Source: Sitta carolinensis (taxonomy: Eukaryota > Chordata > Aves > Passeriformes > Sittidae). Taken from it: a DNA stretch of 64,000 nt. A program made the translations under genes and the position numbers. Positions within the stretch are counted from its first letter, which is position 1. Every line of letters begins with the position of its first letter. The notes below the pieces were generated by a model. That model was given only the letters and a program-made list of their open reading frames with translations. It made no database searches and had not been told where the DNA came from. Where the stretch lies: NCBI GenBank assembly GCA_032173965.1, contig JAVUNC010000004.1, positions 60,675,501-60,739,500 on the forward strand. Reading direction: 5' to 3'. Positions 9,193 to 22,736 of this stretch are shown piece after piece.

Positions 9193-12100
9193 ATGTAAAG
9201 ATGTAAGTTGGTATCATCATATGTAGTCTAAGGGGCTGAGTTCACTGTAGATCCTAGAGAAAAAAAGGATCTTGAATCAGGTAGTATGGTGAAGGAAATC
9301 CAATGAGGAAACTTTTAGAACTTGAGTATGTGTATGAATTAAAAAAGCAAACAAACAAAAAAAAAACCAAAAAACAAGGGAGGGTTTCTGGGATTTGAAT
9401 AAACTTGGACCTCTGAAGGGTTTTGATTGTTTTTAAATGCATGTAGTCTTGGAGCTTACATGCTACAACAACAACAAAAATGTTTGCCCAGATGGGAGAA
9501 AAGTAGATACAAGTGTTAAAAATATCCATACATTTTGAGATAGTCAGCTTTTACACTTAGAGATTTTAAATATTTGCACTGGTTTTCATTCAGGTGTGAA
9601 ATATCATTGGTGAGTACATCTTGGAATTAAACACTGTGTTAAAGATACATTTTTTAAAGGCTGGAAACATTTGAGAATAAAATCTTTAGGAGATCTGTTC
9701 AAATATATCCATGCTTTGATAATAGAATAGATAGGGTGAGAAAATCAGCTCTAACTGTATTTGGAATATTGTATGTTAATTTTATGTTTGTATCATAACT
9801 AATAAGTTCACTTTTTTGCTAGTATATCAAAGAACTACAGTGTGCTCACGTCCTGCTTGAGCAGCAGAAACAGCTTGAATGACAGACTTGTTGCTGCTTG
9901 TAAAACCACCAAATTTTATCTTGAAGGGCTTTCACTGCTCACTTTTTGCTTTCAGTTTGAGCTGAAAGTATTTTGTATACTGGAAGAAGAGCATGGTAGT
10001 ACAATTACATAAAAGGCACTTACTTGAATTTCATTTATTACTTGCTACTTATTTATACTTAGATCTAAATAAGACTGCAAGTTCATTTGTTAGCATTTTG
10101 TGATGTAAACAGTTGCTCTTGTGTAGTTAATGTAATTTGAACATGCTCATAAATTCTTCTATTAACACATGCAGGAACTAGAGTTGTATTTGACAGAAAG
10201 ATGAGACAGATCTCTAAAGCAAGGTAAGAGAATTTGAATAACTCAAAGTGTTATGTGGGAAGAGAGGGATGGAAACTGAAAATGCAGCTTCCTAGTGAAA
10301 TAAAGTAATAACATCTCCATTTTTATTGAAGATTTTACTATTGGGCATTTTGGGTTTTTTGCTCCAAGCCTCAGACTTTTAAAGAATTTGGTTATTAATG
10401 GCCTTCAAGGAAAGCTGTGTAAAAAGCAAGTCTAAATGCTGTCACATATTTAGATAGCTTTATAAATTGTGGGATAAGCTAATTCCAGAGAGAGGGTTAT
10501 TTTAGCATGGGGTTGGCAGCACAATGAATATGACCCTGGTTGGTCAGTATAGATAAGGGTTGTAATGACTTGGTTTGCTTGTGACCAATGCCTGAGTCTC
10601 TCTTCCTTTTCTCTGGTACAATTAGCTCAGGAAGAATAATTGTCCAGTGCAGTAAAGGAGGGAATAACCAACAATCTCTAGAGAGAATGGATCTGTCCTT
10701 GAGAAAGAGAATAGAGATTGCTGTTGAAAGAAAATAGAGAATGCTTTTGGAAATTGTACCATCTTACCTGAGAGAACCAGACTGAGTGGATTGGACTCTA
10801 TAGCTAAACTGCCTGTGTTTCACAAAAAAGTAGGCATCTGAATCCTTTTGAATGATAGTGGGTTTGTTTATTTGTTTAATGTACTTATAATGATAACTGG
10901 GGGACTTGGGGGGGTGGTGATTTTGATTTTTGGGTTTTGTTAGTGGTGAGAGGTAGATGGTTGGCTGATGTGCTGTTCTAAACTTCCTCCAAGTGCTGTT
11001 GGACATTAAGAAATCCTATTTTAGAGTCTTTCCAGGTTTGTAGGGTGCAAAAGCATATCCTCTTTTTTTTTTTTTCCTTCTAATGTGCCATAACAATGGA
11101 TTTTAAAGTTTTTTCTCACTCAACTCTGCAGGGCCACCTCATGTGTGAGAACAATCCAGAGAACATGTATTTTATGCATTAACAGGGTTGTTTACTTTGA
11201 GCTGAAGTGAACAAGATTTTTTACTGTGAATTAAAGATAATGGTATTTCATGGTGACATTAAAATTACTTATATTTAACCTTTCTTAGTTGGCATCCTCA
11301 CCATAAAAGTTCAGTCAGCGCTAGGCTGAGCTTACAAAAGTAGAGCACTAAAAATCATATATTTATGTGTACACATACATATGTATCTATATCCATATAT
11401 ATTTCAACCACTCTTTAATCATATAAACCAACACAGTCTGAGAGGTATGTTTTGCTCTTAAAATCAAACAGTAGTCCATTGAAGAAAACAGTAAGCTTTC
11501 ATCATAAATTTTTTCTGCAGTTCCAAATTCCATGTAAATTTCCATGCTGACTCCTTGATTATCCCACAAATAATACCATTGAAGCTGGTGGTGGTTACTG
11601 TGAAATGAGTGCATTATTCAGTATGTTAAATTTGGGTGTTTTGTAATTTAAACTGTGGCAAGGCCTATATGTGCTATACAAAGTCAAGGATTCAAAATAA
11701 GTTGAAGTTCACAGTGATGGAAGAACAATGTCTTCCTAAACGAAGTCATTATCTTTGGGGTTATGACTTAGCAGCTAATCAGAAATGTAAACATTAGGAT
11801 ATCTGATATAAATTTGATGTGGACCTGGGTTTTTGTTTCGTTTTTTTTTTCCCCTAAATGTGGAATGTAAGTAATATTTTACCCATCTTTGTTTCCTATA
11901 AAAACATTTGCAGGACTGAAGAGCTGACAGTTTGAAGACAGACCAGTAAGGGGAGCTCTTGCCAATATTTTAAGATGCTTTAAAAAAAAAATTTTGCAGC
12001 CTGGACAATGATGGGTCAGAGACTTACCATACTTTAGAACATTAGATATGCTTTCAGCTAGAGTTGAACATTAGGCTTCAAAGGGCCCTTCTAAAAAGAT

Positions 12101-14629
12101 ACTAGCTGTTGGTGATTTTGGAATATTTTTAGCTCAGAAATTTCTTAGCTGTTTAGATATCCAGTGTTTTCTCTCTACGTGGAGGTACACAGCCATGTTA
12201 CATTAAAATGCTGAATCTGAAATGTGGTCTTCCCATAGATGTTACTGGTAGGTGTGTGTACCTCCACACCATGAGCCTTCTTTGGAAGTTGCTCCATATT
12301 AGGTTACATAATTTTTAGTGAGTGTATATCAAAAGAAATTGTTGATAAGAAGTAAGATTTATTAATTTTTCCTCTTTGTTTCCTCATAATACAAAATGCA
12401 TGTGGTTGTAGGGTGCCCATTCCTTAAATCACATGCATCATACTATGTGGAAGACCATACAACATTCATTCTTACTGTATTTCAGTCTGCACTGGAGATT
12501 TCTGCATTTTTATCCCTTCAGTGTTGCTCATGGTATGTAGAAAGAGACATACAGGAAGTTTTTCCCTCATTGGGCCCCAAATAAGTAGCTTTATTTGTTT
12601 ACACATATGTAATGGTAAAATTCAGTACATTCCCTAACCAAGCAAAAAACTACAACACCTACCAATTAAGTTTTAATACGGGGCAAATCCCCTTAGGACT
12701 TTGATTATTAGGGATTGTGTTTTTCATATAGACTGAAAAAGTAATTTTCTCATTTCTGATTGCTTAGCACTAAAAAGAAGATTAAGACAGAAAGAGATTA
12801 TAAAATTTCTACCCAGTGAAAAAAAGTTTTAAAGTGAAAGTTTTAGAGCATTACTGCTAGCTTTTTAGCTTCTTGTGCTTGAGCAATTCTAGGTGTTAGT
12901 AACAAGAAGTGTAAGATTCCTGGAAGAAGTCTTAAGAATCGTAATACTCAAGCGGGAATGTGCTTGAACACACCAAAGAAAACCCATCCAACACCAACAG
13001 ATAATTGATTAGCCACATAACTAGCCCCTCAGGAAAGAAACAGCGAGCAGAATTTCTGGACGACTACAGATGGAAGGAGTTGTCTGTCCGAGCTGTACAG
13101 CTGTTCATTAGTCTATTGCAGAAAAGGTGGACCCAGCTGTAAATCGCGGGATGTGCAGAGCGATGGGTACCCTTGCAGCTGTGAAGATCTCACAGCTGAG
13201 ATAGTATTGCATGTTTCTGCAGTGCTGGCATAGCTTGTACACTGTCAGCAGAGAGAGGTATTCACACCAAAGAGATGACAGATGATTCCCAGAGATGATC
13301 CATATGATGTCTCACCATTTCGTGTGTTGTGGTCCTGATGTATCAAAGCTAGAGGGGCGAGATGGGAGGGCAAAAGAAAAGGCAGGAAAGAGGGGAAGAG
13401 CATTTTAGGCTTGTAACTATTATTTCCTGTTAATTCTGAAATTGAACAAGCTCAGAAGGAGTATCAGAGTCAAAAAATTTATTTGCAGTTAACTAGATCT
13501 TAATTGGTTTACAAAAGGTTCTGTGTTTATCCAAACAGAGACCAAGCTTTTTTTAATGTCACACCTACTATTCTACTTTGCTCTGTCATGAATGGGTCCA
13601 CTTTTCTCTGTGGAATGATAGTGTAGTTTTACTTCCTCTTAATTTCTTCATTCTCCTACACTGTCCACTTTATGGTGTGGAAAACATGTTTTGCATGTGT
13701 GTCATATGTATATCATTAGATATACAGGTATTCCAGAAGCTAGAGTTTCAGCAGAAATGAGTAACCCTGGAATAATGATGACCTTCTATATCATCAACCA
13801 GCTGGAAATTAAAATATGAAAGAAAAATTTCAGCTGTAAAATGAAGCATATTGCTTGTATTTTATTTTACCTTTGGTCTAAACAGAGATTAATTTTATCT
13901 TTTAATTTTAGGAAAGTTATAAAATCAGTATAAAACTGAAGAAAGAAGGAACTTGGTTTCTCAATGAATATTTGAAATCAATATTTTTAAGCACAACCAC
14001 ATCAAGGCCAATATAATAAAGGACTGTGGCAGCTTTTAGTGTTGGTCAGGTTGCCTTTTGGGTGGAGGGAGCTGCAAAAAGCATTTGAGAGGAGCCCTAG
14101 ATGAGGGATGAGGAGTGGGCAAAGTTAAGAATGTGACCAAATCTGTCAGGAGGACTAAGGAATCTGAAGTCTTGGAATCAGTAAATGTTTCCCCTTTTGG
14201 CTTTGAGTAGGGTTTTTTAAAGCTATTTCTGCCTGTTTAGCCTGCTGTGTGACAGCAGGAGCCAGAAGGAGCTATAGGGAGTGGGAAGGAACAATTCTGA
14301 GGGTGGATGTGTTTCAGAAGGTGGTTCCTAAAGTAGTTTGCTGCAAGTATGAAAAACTAGACCAAATTGAGACTCTTTCCAATGTGCAGTTATTCTAGCT
14401 CATTTTGTAATGTACTACAAAACAAAAGAAAATGTGAAGGTCCTATAAAAAACTTTTATTGTTTGACTTGGTAGCTATGAGAAACAACCCACTACACCTC
14501 TAAATTTGAAACAGTGAAGGAACAGTGATTTGAACAGTGAAGGAAACTTTCATGTAGTGCATTTTTCCTTTGTCGTGAATATCATAACTAAAGCAAGTCA
14601 TAAAAACAAATCGAGAAGACTCTGAATAT
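9193..14629. other. Intergenic DNA between GTF2H5 and TULP4, no gene seen
   Basis: AT-rich unique sequence. No splice-flanked coding exon, RNA gene or clear repeat is recognisable. The stretch 12950-13400 has a higher GC and CpG content than its surroundings (for example TAAATCGCGGGATG, TGTCCGAGC) and may be an old unclassified repeat; it is listed separately as a finding. Confidence 0.6.
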
Positions 14630-15754
14630 AATCTACCTGGAATTTACTAAGGCCTTTGACACCATTTCTTACAGTGTTCTCCTGCAGAATCTGTCTGCCC
14701 ATGCCTTGCTCTGGTGCACTGTTCACTGGGTTAAAAGCTGGCAGGATGGCAGGGCCCAGAGAGAGGTGGTGAGAGGTGCTGTGTTCAGTGGCAATCTGTC
14801 ACTCATGATGTTCCTCTAGTTCAGTAGTGGGGCAGGTCATGTTTGACAACTTTATCAATGGTCTGGACAAGGGGATTCAGGGCACCTTCAATTGGTTTGC
14901 AAGTGACACCAAGTTGGGTGGGAGTGTTGATCTTCTGGAGGGCAGGAAGGCTCTGCAGAGGGATCTGGACAGGCTGGATCGATGGGCCAAGGCCAATGGT
15001 TTAGGGTTCAATAAGGGCAAGTGCTGGGTCCTGCCCTTGGGTCACAACAGCCCCAGGCAGGGCTACAGGCTGGGGGAAGAGTGGCTGGGAAGTGGCCTGG
15101 GGGAAAAGGCCCTGGGGGTGCTGGTCAGCAGCAGCTGGACAGGAGCCAGCTGTGCCAGGGGGCCGAGGAGGCCAATGGCATCCTGGCCTGGATCAGCAAT
15201 GGTGTGGCCAGCAGGAGCAGGGCAGGGATTGTCCCCCTGTGCTGGGCACTGCTGAGGCTGCCCCTCCAGTGCTGTGTCCAGTGCTGGGACCCTCACTACA
15301 GGAGGACACTGAGGGGCTGGGGCAGGTGCAGAGAAGGGCAGCAGAGCTGGTGAAGGGTTGGAGCACGAGGCTTACAAGGAGTGGCTGTGGGAACTGGGGG
15401 TGTTTTGCTGGGAGAAAAGAAGGCTTGGGGGAGACTTTCTCTCTACATCAACTTGAAAGGAGGTTGTGGTGGGGTGGGGGTTGGCCTCTTCTCCCAAGTA
15501 ACAAATGATAAGAGGAAATGGCCTCCAGTTTTGTGACGGGTGGTTTAGGTTGGATATTAGGAAAATTTCTTCACCAAAATGTTGGTCAGGCACTGGAACA
15601 GGTTGCCCAGGGAAGCAGTAGAATCACCAGCCCTGGATATGGCATGTGGATGTGGCACTTGGGGATAAGGTCTAATGGTTACCATGGCAGTGCTGGGTTA
15701 ACAGCTGGACTTGCTTAGAGGTCTTTTCCAGCCTTGATGATTCTATGATTCTAC
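14630..15754 (+). mobile_element. CR1 LINE, 3' part with reverse-transcriptase remnant
   Basis: Translation shows CR1 reverse-transcriptase blocks in order: YLEFTKAFDTISYS (about 14632), HWVKSWQDGRAQREVVRGAV, then from 14827 FINGLDKGIQGTFNWFASDT and LDRLDRWAKANGLGFNKGKC. The 3' end carries the CR1 terminal repeats GATTCTATGATTCTAC at 15739-15754. The copy is 5'-truncated and interrupted by stops and a frameshift near 14815. The catalytic motif that is FADD in active CR1 elements reads FASD here, so the enzyme would be dead. It sits in the GTF2H5-TULP4 intergenic region. Confidence 0.95.
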
Positions 15755-16452
15755 AGCACACTTACTCTACAGGAGAAAGAGACCTTTCCTTGCCCAACAA
15801 TATTTCTTAAAATTTAGGGAGGACAGGGATTTTGCAGTCCTTACACTGAGTGGTATTACTGTAAGGTGGGGGTCTCAAGGGGGAGCAAACATAGAAAATT
15901 GGAGTGCTAATAAGGACAACCAGACTTTAAACATCTAGAATTTATTTTTGTGTCCTTCTAGCACTAGGATTAAAAGGATCAGTGAAATCCCTAATCAGAT
16001 ATTCATGAAAGTAAGGACCTTTTCTTAAATCATTTTGTTTGGACATGGAGCTGCTTTCTATCATTGTATTATATTTTGCTAAAACCATTAAAAATGCAAA
16101 AAGACATCATATTCTTGCAGCGTATTTTCTCCTCTTAAATCTAGGTTGAAATTTGTTTTTTTTTCCAGTGGGATAAATTGATTTAATATTTGGTCATATT
16201 CCTTTATAGAACTACCCATAATAATGCAGGTATTATGCTTTAATTATGCTGGGTTTGATTTGGGTTGTTTTTTTAAAGAATTAACATTTGATTTTACTAC
16301 AGTCTATGTATTTGTAATATCTTCTAAAATGGAAGGTGATAGAACAGAGTATTCTAATTTGGGACTCTAGTGCTAAACTGTGCTTAAGACCTTAATATTT
16401 TGGTGGCTTTTCTCTTATTATTTCACATTTTTCAAGAATTCTCTCTCTCTCT

Positions 16453-16498
<46 letters not shown>

Positions 16499-17618
16499 AA
16501 TTTAAATATTATCTCCATTGAATTTTGGGAAGAAAAGGTTTGTTTAAGCTTTGATGTGCTGTCCTTTTACTTAAACTGCTCATGAGACCACACCTGGAAA
16601 TAAAAGTTTTTCAAGAAATTATATATGGCATGGGTCTCTGTAGATTTAAGCTGAAAAAGATATAAATTTATATCTCAGCTGTTAAGGCATTTGTCTGAAA
16701 AGCCTAAGGACCTTGGAAGTATTTCCACCAGCTGCTATTTGTTTTAATAATCTAATGTGCTCTTTGCTGAGAAAGTTATATTAATTGATCTTTTTTATAT
16801 TGTAGACATATTCAAAGGGCTCACTTTGAACTAGGGTTTCATAATGCTAAACTTCTTGTCAAGTGCATAAAAAGGGAGCCTAACCTGATGCAATAAGTGA
16901 AATAGGCAAAATTACTCTGTTTAATAGAGTAACACACGGAGAGTCATGTCTATTTCTCCTGGCCCTCCTTAGTACCCATTTCAAGTTTAATTTACCATTC
17001 TTCAATGTAATTGATCACTACTGTATGGACCAGCACAATATTTTTCATATTCCAGAACTCTCTTTGAAATTCTGGGAGTATTAGCTTCTTTCATGATGTC
17101 CTCAAATACCTTACAGGTATTCTCTTGCTGACTGGCACATGCAGATTTTTCTCCTCCCCTCTTTTCACTTGATGCCTTCAGTTTAAAATTTTTCAAGTCC
17201 TTGATTCATGACTTTGTATTATCATATTTAATCCTATTCTTTTTAGTGGTCTGCTTCTTGGGGTCATCCATTGTTTTCTGAATGATATATCTATTTTAAG
17301 TCTAAGTTGTATTGTTGATCCTCGCGTTTATGTGATCAGCCAATTTTATTAGCACACTCATGTTTTTGACTCACCTAACAAAAATACTAAAAAGGTCAGT
17401 ATCATGACTAATGTTTCAGGAACTCTATTTATTGTATCTCCTCAGCTGGTTTTCTTTGGAGCACCATCCACTGCCACACTTAACTAGTTCGGATCCCTTG
17501 CCATCTGTACTGATCTTCATCTCTTCAGTCATTATCTTGTGTGGCATAATTTGAAATACTATGTAAAGTTAAAAAAAACCCCAACCCACACATGAATATA
17601 TTTCCCTTGTTTAGCACT
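15755..17618. other. Intergenic DNA, no gene seen
   Basis: AT-rich. It contains the (CT)n/poly(T) tract at 16441-16494 and short meaningless frames (16400-16585 and 17002-17196). Confidence 0.6.
16441..16494 (+). repeat. (CT)8 followed by a poly(T) run of about 40 bp
   Basis: CTCTCTCTCTCTCTC passes directly into the longest homopolymer of the window (to 16494). It is likely length-variable between individuals and prone to sequencing error. Confidence 0.95.
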
Positions 17619-18240
17619 GTAGTGGTTTGACCCTGGCTTGATGCCAGGCACTCGCCAAAGCCATTCTATCACAGCCCTCCACAACTGGACATGGGAGAGA
17701 AGAGTTCATGGGCTGAGGTAAGGACAGAGAGAGACCACTCACCAAATACTGTTACGGGCAAAACAGACTTGAATTAGAGATATTAATTGAATTTATTAGT
17801 TACAAAATCAGAGCAGGATAATATGAAGTAAAATAAGACCTTAAAATACCTTCCCCCCACACCCCTCCCTCCTTTCCAGCTCCACCTCCTCCCCCTCAGT
17901 GGTACAGGGAGACAGGGAATGGGGGGTTCTGGTTAGTTCATCACAGGCTGTTTCTCCCACTGCTCAGGGAACAGAGTCCATCTCCTGCTCCAGTGTGGGG
18001 TCCTTCCCACAGGAGACAGTTTTCCATGAACTTCTCCAGTGCGAGTCCATCCCACCAGCAAGAGTCCTCCCCTGACTGCTACAATGTGGGTCACTCTTCC
18101 ATGTGATGCAGTCCTTCAGGCACAGCCTGCTCCAGCCTAGGAGGAACCACAGGGTTACAAATCCTACCAGGAATCCTGCTGCAGTGTGGACTCCTCTCCC
18201 CAAGTGTCTGCAGGTCTTGTTTTCCCTGTTCAAGTCTTGA
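17619..18240. mobile_element. Avian LTR-like interspersed repeat (endogenous retroviral LTR type), 3' end incomplete
   Basis: The segment begins TGTAGTGGTTTGACCCTGGC and passes through blocks I associate with a repeat that is very common in neoavian genomes: 'cactcaccaaatactgttac', 'gggcaaaacagacttgaatt', 'ccttccccccacacccctcc', 'ggttagttcatcacaggctg'. After these come several imperfect modules of the form 'tgctccagtgtggggtcctt ... ccacaggagacag'. No internal retroviral coding region follows, so this is a solitary, truncated copy. The exact right end and orientation are uncertain. Open frames on both strands at 17964-18410 are contained in it and are not genes. Confidence 0.7.
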
Positions 18241-21200
18241 AGAAGGGGGGCAAAATATATGTGGAGGGTTGGAGCACAACAAAAATGAGGGAGGAGGAAG
18301 CTGGAGTGAACAGTCAGGCAATTGGAGAGTTTGGTCAATCCTCATTTGGCCTGGCTATTCCCTCAGCTATGGAGGAAATCCTTGCTCTGTTGGGGAATCT
18401 GCCCAGGTAAGCTGACTTATTTTTCCTTCTCCGACGTGTTCCTCTGTGGTGGAGGAAAACTCAAGGTGAGGTTCATCAAAAGCAAATGCCTTTTGGAATC
18501 AGCTGAGCATATAAAACTAACAAAAATGAGTTTAGTGTGGAAGGAGTGAATAGATTTGCATGTGAAAAAAGGGAGCATGTTTGCATATGAAACTCTCTAA
18601 TGCATTAAAAATGGGACAGTCATTCATGCTGTAAATCCAGATAGAGGTGAAGGGGTAAAGTAGAATAATGGAGGCATCTACAAAAGCAGCTTTTGCATTG
18701 TGACACAAGATACTTCAGTACCTATTCTAGGTTCTGTGAGGTAGTGTTCTGCAAGGTGAATTCCATGTGCCTTTTTTTTCTCTTTTTTAAGACCAATGAA
18801 GGAAATTCTCAAATTTCTTCTAATTTAGGACATTTTGGTAATTCTCTGCTTCCGTTTATTTCCAGAAGGACCGAAAAATGAGTGAAATGAAGACATACCT
18901 TAATTTTAGTTTTAGGCTTCTTGATTCTACAGCATACATAGTTGAATTGAGCTTGTTGAACTCAAAGGTATTGCTAAGTTTTTATAACAATCAGGCTTGT
19001 GTGGATTTAATCACATGCCAATACTAAACATTTTTTTGCTTAGCTGCTAATGATGCAAGCAGTTTTTTTGTTGCTGTTTGTGTAGAAATAGGTAATTGAT
19101 TTTTGTTATTCCATAGTTATCTGGATTTAGTAGATCTGCATCTTAAATTAAACTGTCTTTAGGATGGGATTAGTTATGAAGAGCTGCATCCCAAATGGTA
19201 CTTAAAAAAACCCTATGCAAACCAAAAAACCAAAGCCCAAACCAACAAACAAAAAAGCTCCATGTTAAACTAATGGATTCAAGAGGATCTTAACAATAAT
19301 GGTTACATTTGATTTTTCAGGTGTACTTTCCCTTCCTCATGAATCATATGAAAAACTTCTAGGAAGTGTTTGTATTATTAAATAACTAACCACCTGTGGC
19401 TTTACATTTAATGAGTATATAGAGAACTACTGGCTTACCAGTTCTGGGAACACAATGTCCATGGAAATCACAGTTCTGTTCTTTGCAGTGCTAATGTTGC
19501 TTGGATTTGGAAGGCAACCAAGTCCTGTGCTTTGTTTTCTCTCCCAACATAGCCAGGTTGAATAAGTGAGCATGAACAGAGTGAGCTTGTGAAAGGTGAA
19601 GAAATCATGAAAACCAAAATGAAATATGAAGAAATGTCTGCAATAAAAACCATTTAAGGTAAGAGAGTATGAATATTTTACCTGACAAGAAAAATATCTG
19701 AGATGTGCTATTTGGCAGAACAAGGAAGGTGAGTTGGAGATGTTTTTTGAAATTAAAAACAAAAAGACATTAAAAAACACTTTGCATAGTTGCTTATAGA
19801 CAAATGGGATTTATCATCTGCCTTCATGAAGGATCACTACTAGTTTTTTTAATGGTGTCTGCCTTTAAAAATAAAGGAGATATTACAAGAAAGTCTTTCT
19901 GAAAAAGAAGCCAGCCTTTGGTTCCTTAGAGGGTTGTGAATATGGGATTAATGGATTACAGAAATGGACAGATATTAAAGTAGTTGCCTACTCTCACAGC
20001 TGGGTAAAACAGACAAGAATAGGCCTGGTTATGATTGAAACAGAGCTGAGTTCCTTCTGAAAGAACATGTCTATTTGTCTTAGATTCACAATATTCCAAT
20101 AACATAAATTAATTTACAAAATTTCTGTACAGTTACTTGACTGATCTTTATTATCCAGTCAAGTTGACTAAGTAACTAAGCTTTTCTTTAGGTCAGTAAT
20201 ACCAAAAACTGAGCAGAACCAAAGCATTCAAACAAACGAACAAACAATAAACCAAAGTCAACCAAAAAAAGTGGGGGTTTTTAGGCTTTTTAATAAAATT
20301 AACAATGGTGCAGGAGATGATGATTTTGATAACATAATTTTAGGTAATGTTTCAATTAATTTGTATTGCTGAAGTTGCATTAAATGTTGCAGCTGGATTA
20401 TTGAAATGTTTATACTATTAGCACCATAATCTAACGAACTTGTACTTTAGGTCAGATTTAGTAGACTGGAGTAGGAAGGGATGAGTGGGTTAGTGAAGGA
20501 AAAGATGGTTTATTTCTTTTGGGTTTTATATGTTTTGTACATCTCTTCAAAAAATATTGTGAAGTGTGAATTAACTATGCTTTAAAATGCTTCATCATCC
20601 TAGAGAAGTACCTTTAGTCACAGTAAAAAAAGGTTCAAAAAAGTAGTTTCAAAAACCTGATGCAATACAGTAGTGGTAACTTCCCAAGTGTGATCTCCCA
20701 TTGCATCTATAGAGCAACAGTGTCCTGTAGGCAAGTTGTATGTTCTATTGCTATAAATAGTAGAGATTTTAACTTCTATTTTCACTTTGGAAGATGAGGC
20801 CTTGACTAATCTGTAAGGATACTCCTGGGTTCCACTCATTTGGATTAGGGACTTCATCTGAGATTGCTGAGGCTTCCCTTTTGCCTGTGGAGGAATGCTG
20901 TAATCCACCCCCAGTGTGGAAAAAGACCTTGTTGATTCACACATGCAGAAGAAAAAGATGGGGAATTGTTCCTCTGCTTCAAGGTTTAAACACCTGAAGT
21001 ATCTGGTTCTATTCCTGGGACTCTTGTGCATCTGTGTAAATTCATTTTTGGAAAACAAACATGTTAAGTTGATTTTTCATGTATTTTCCTTCACTCCTCA
21101 ACATACAACAGGGTGCAGAATGGATGGGATTCCTGCAAGGCATCAGTCATGCTCATAGTGTGTAGAGACTGGTGAATAACTACCAAACATAGATTTATTT

Positions 21201-22539
21201 AGTGATTATGAACCAGCCACAACTTCTAATGCAGCTCAGAAGGGACTAGTGGGCAACACTGTTGCATCATAGTTAATGTGCTTGTGGTAAAGAGGACAGG
21301 ATTACCAAGGCAATTAAAGCTGCAGTGGTGTTTTGCAAACCTCTCTCTGATTTTTTTTTTCTTTTTTTCCTTTACTACCTAATTTTAATTCTTATGATGG
21401 CGAGTAAACTAGGAATTGAGCTAAGACACAGATAGCTGAAGTCAGACACAAGAACTGAGTGAACAGTGGTTCCAACTATTCTGGCTCCTCAAAATTTACT
21501 ACTGAAATATATAAAATATAAGCCTACCAGTGGTGGTGATGGCTGTCTTTTGAAAATATCCAGCGGGCAATTCAGGAAAGAACCTGGTCTTCACAGCTCA
21601 CCAGTTGATTGCAGCTCTCTAATGACCCAGAAATGGAGCCTAACAGCTTTTTTGCACTATAGCTATAGGATCTGTTAAGAGGTGTCCCAGGGTTCAGCTG
21701 TGTAGTGTAACTGAAAATCTTCAATAAAAAACAGCTTTTTTCTTTCCTAATTTTATTAACCGACAAAATGCATACCCAACTCTAACACGTTATCTCAGGC
21801 TTCAGTCTTCCAGATTTTTGCTCACGATTTTTCCTCTGGCACAGAGTTTCGCCCCTTATTGCTACAGGTTGTAAGATAAAATCCTTATGGAGCTTTGGGC
21901 AATGGTGTTAAAAATATTTACCTTTTTAGTTTCTGAAACGGTCTGTAAGTTTTGATTACTAAATCCAGCAGGGAATAGGGCCTTTTCACTTCTTGCTCCC
22001 CATGCACTATTTGTTGGATGGCTTTTCTAGAGCCTGTAATTGCAGTTTGTTCGAGGATTCCTTGAACTACTGAGTGCTTCACACCTTTTATGTTCAGGCA
22101 TTTTGTTGCTTCTTTCTGAAGAAAGTGCATCGAATACCAGAATACAGCGTCAGAGTTTGCTTTTACTGAGGCTCCTCAGGTCTTGTAGTGTTGGTATCCC
22201 TGGATTGTATCCTGAATTTCCAAGTTTGAAGGATAAAGGCATTCTCTCCCACAAGACACCCCCTTGACCCAGGTGAGCATTATTTAATGTAAGCATTATT
22301 TTCTGGGAGCAAAGGTTGCATTTGGCATGGAACACTGGTCAGCACAGTTAATTTTTGCTCGCTGCGGCGTTTGGTGTGAGTCAAAACCGCAGGAATACGG
22401 GGCTTGTGATTCTTGCAGGGAGGAGTGTGAAGTACACGATGGGGCTCGCTGCCCCACATACCGCCACCAAGTAACTTTCCTTCTTTCTCAGCCCCGAAGG
22501 CAGGAGGGGTAAGCCCGCTCTCAGCGTTCTGTTGACACA
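18241..22539. other. Intergenic DNA upstream of the TULP4 CpG island, no gene seen
   Basis: No coding exon or clear repeat is recognisable. A minus-strand frame of 146 residues (20618-21058) and smaller plus-strand frames lack domain signatures. GC content rises from about 22350 toward the CpG island. Confidence 0.6.
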
Positions 22540-22736
22540 TCACGCCGCTGTTGTGCTTTCTGCCCCAGCGGGCGGCCAGAGGATGGGGGGGCACAGGGGC
22601 GCTCTGCCGGCTGTCCCCGCCGCCCGCCGAGCCGTGTCCCGGCCGTGCCCCGCGGGCCGATCGCGGCCCGCCCGCCCCGCGGCGGGGCCCAGCCCGGCGG
22701 GCGGCGGGGGCGGAGCCGGGCCGGGGCAGGGCCGCG

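Noticed and set aside
17964..18549. Overlapping frames on both strands (75-124 residues)
   Set aside because: They lie largely within the LTR-like repeat and shift frame with its modules; there is no retroviral coding domain.
20618..21058. 146-residue minus-strand frame as a possible intergenic gene
   Set aside because: No homology that I recognise, no promoter or splice context, and no second exon.
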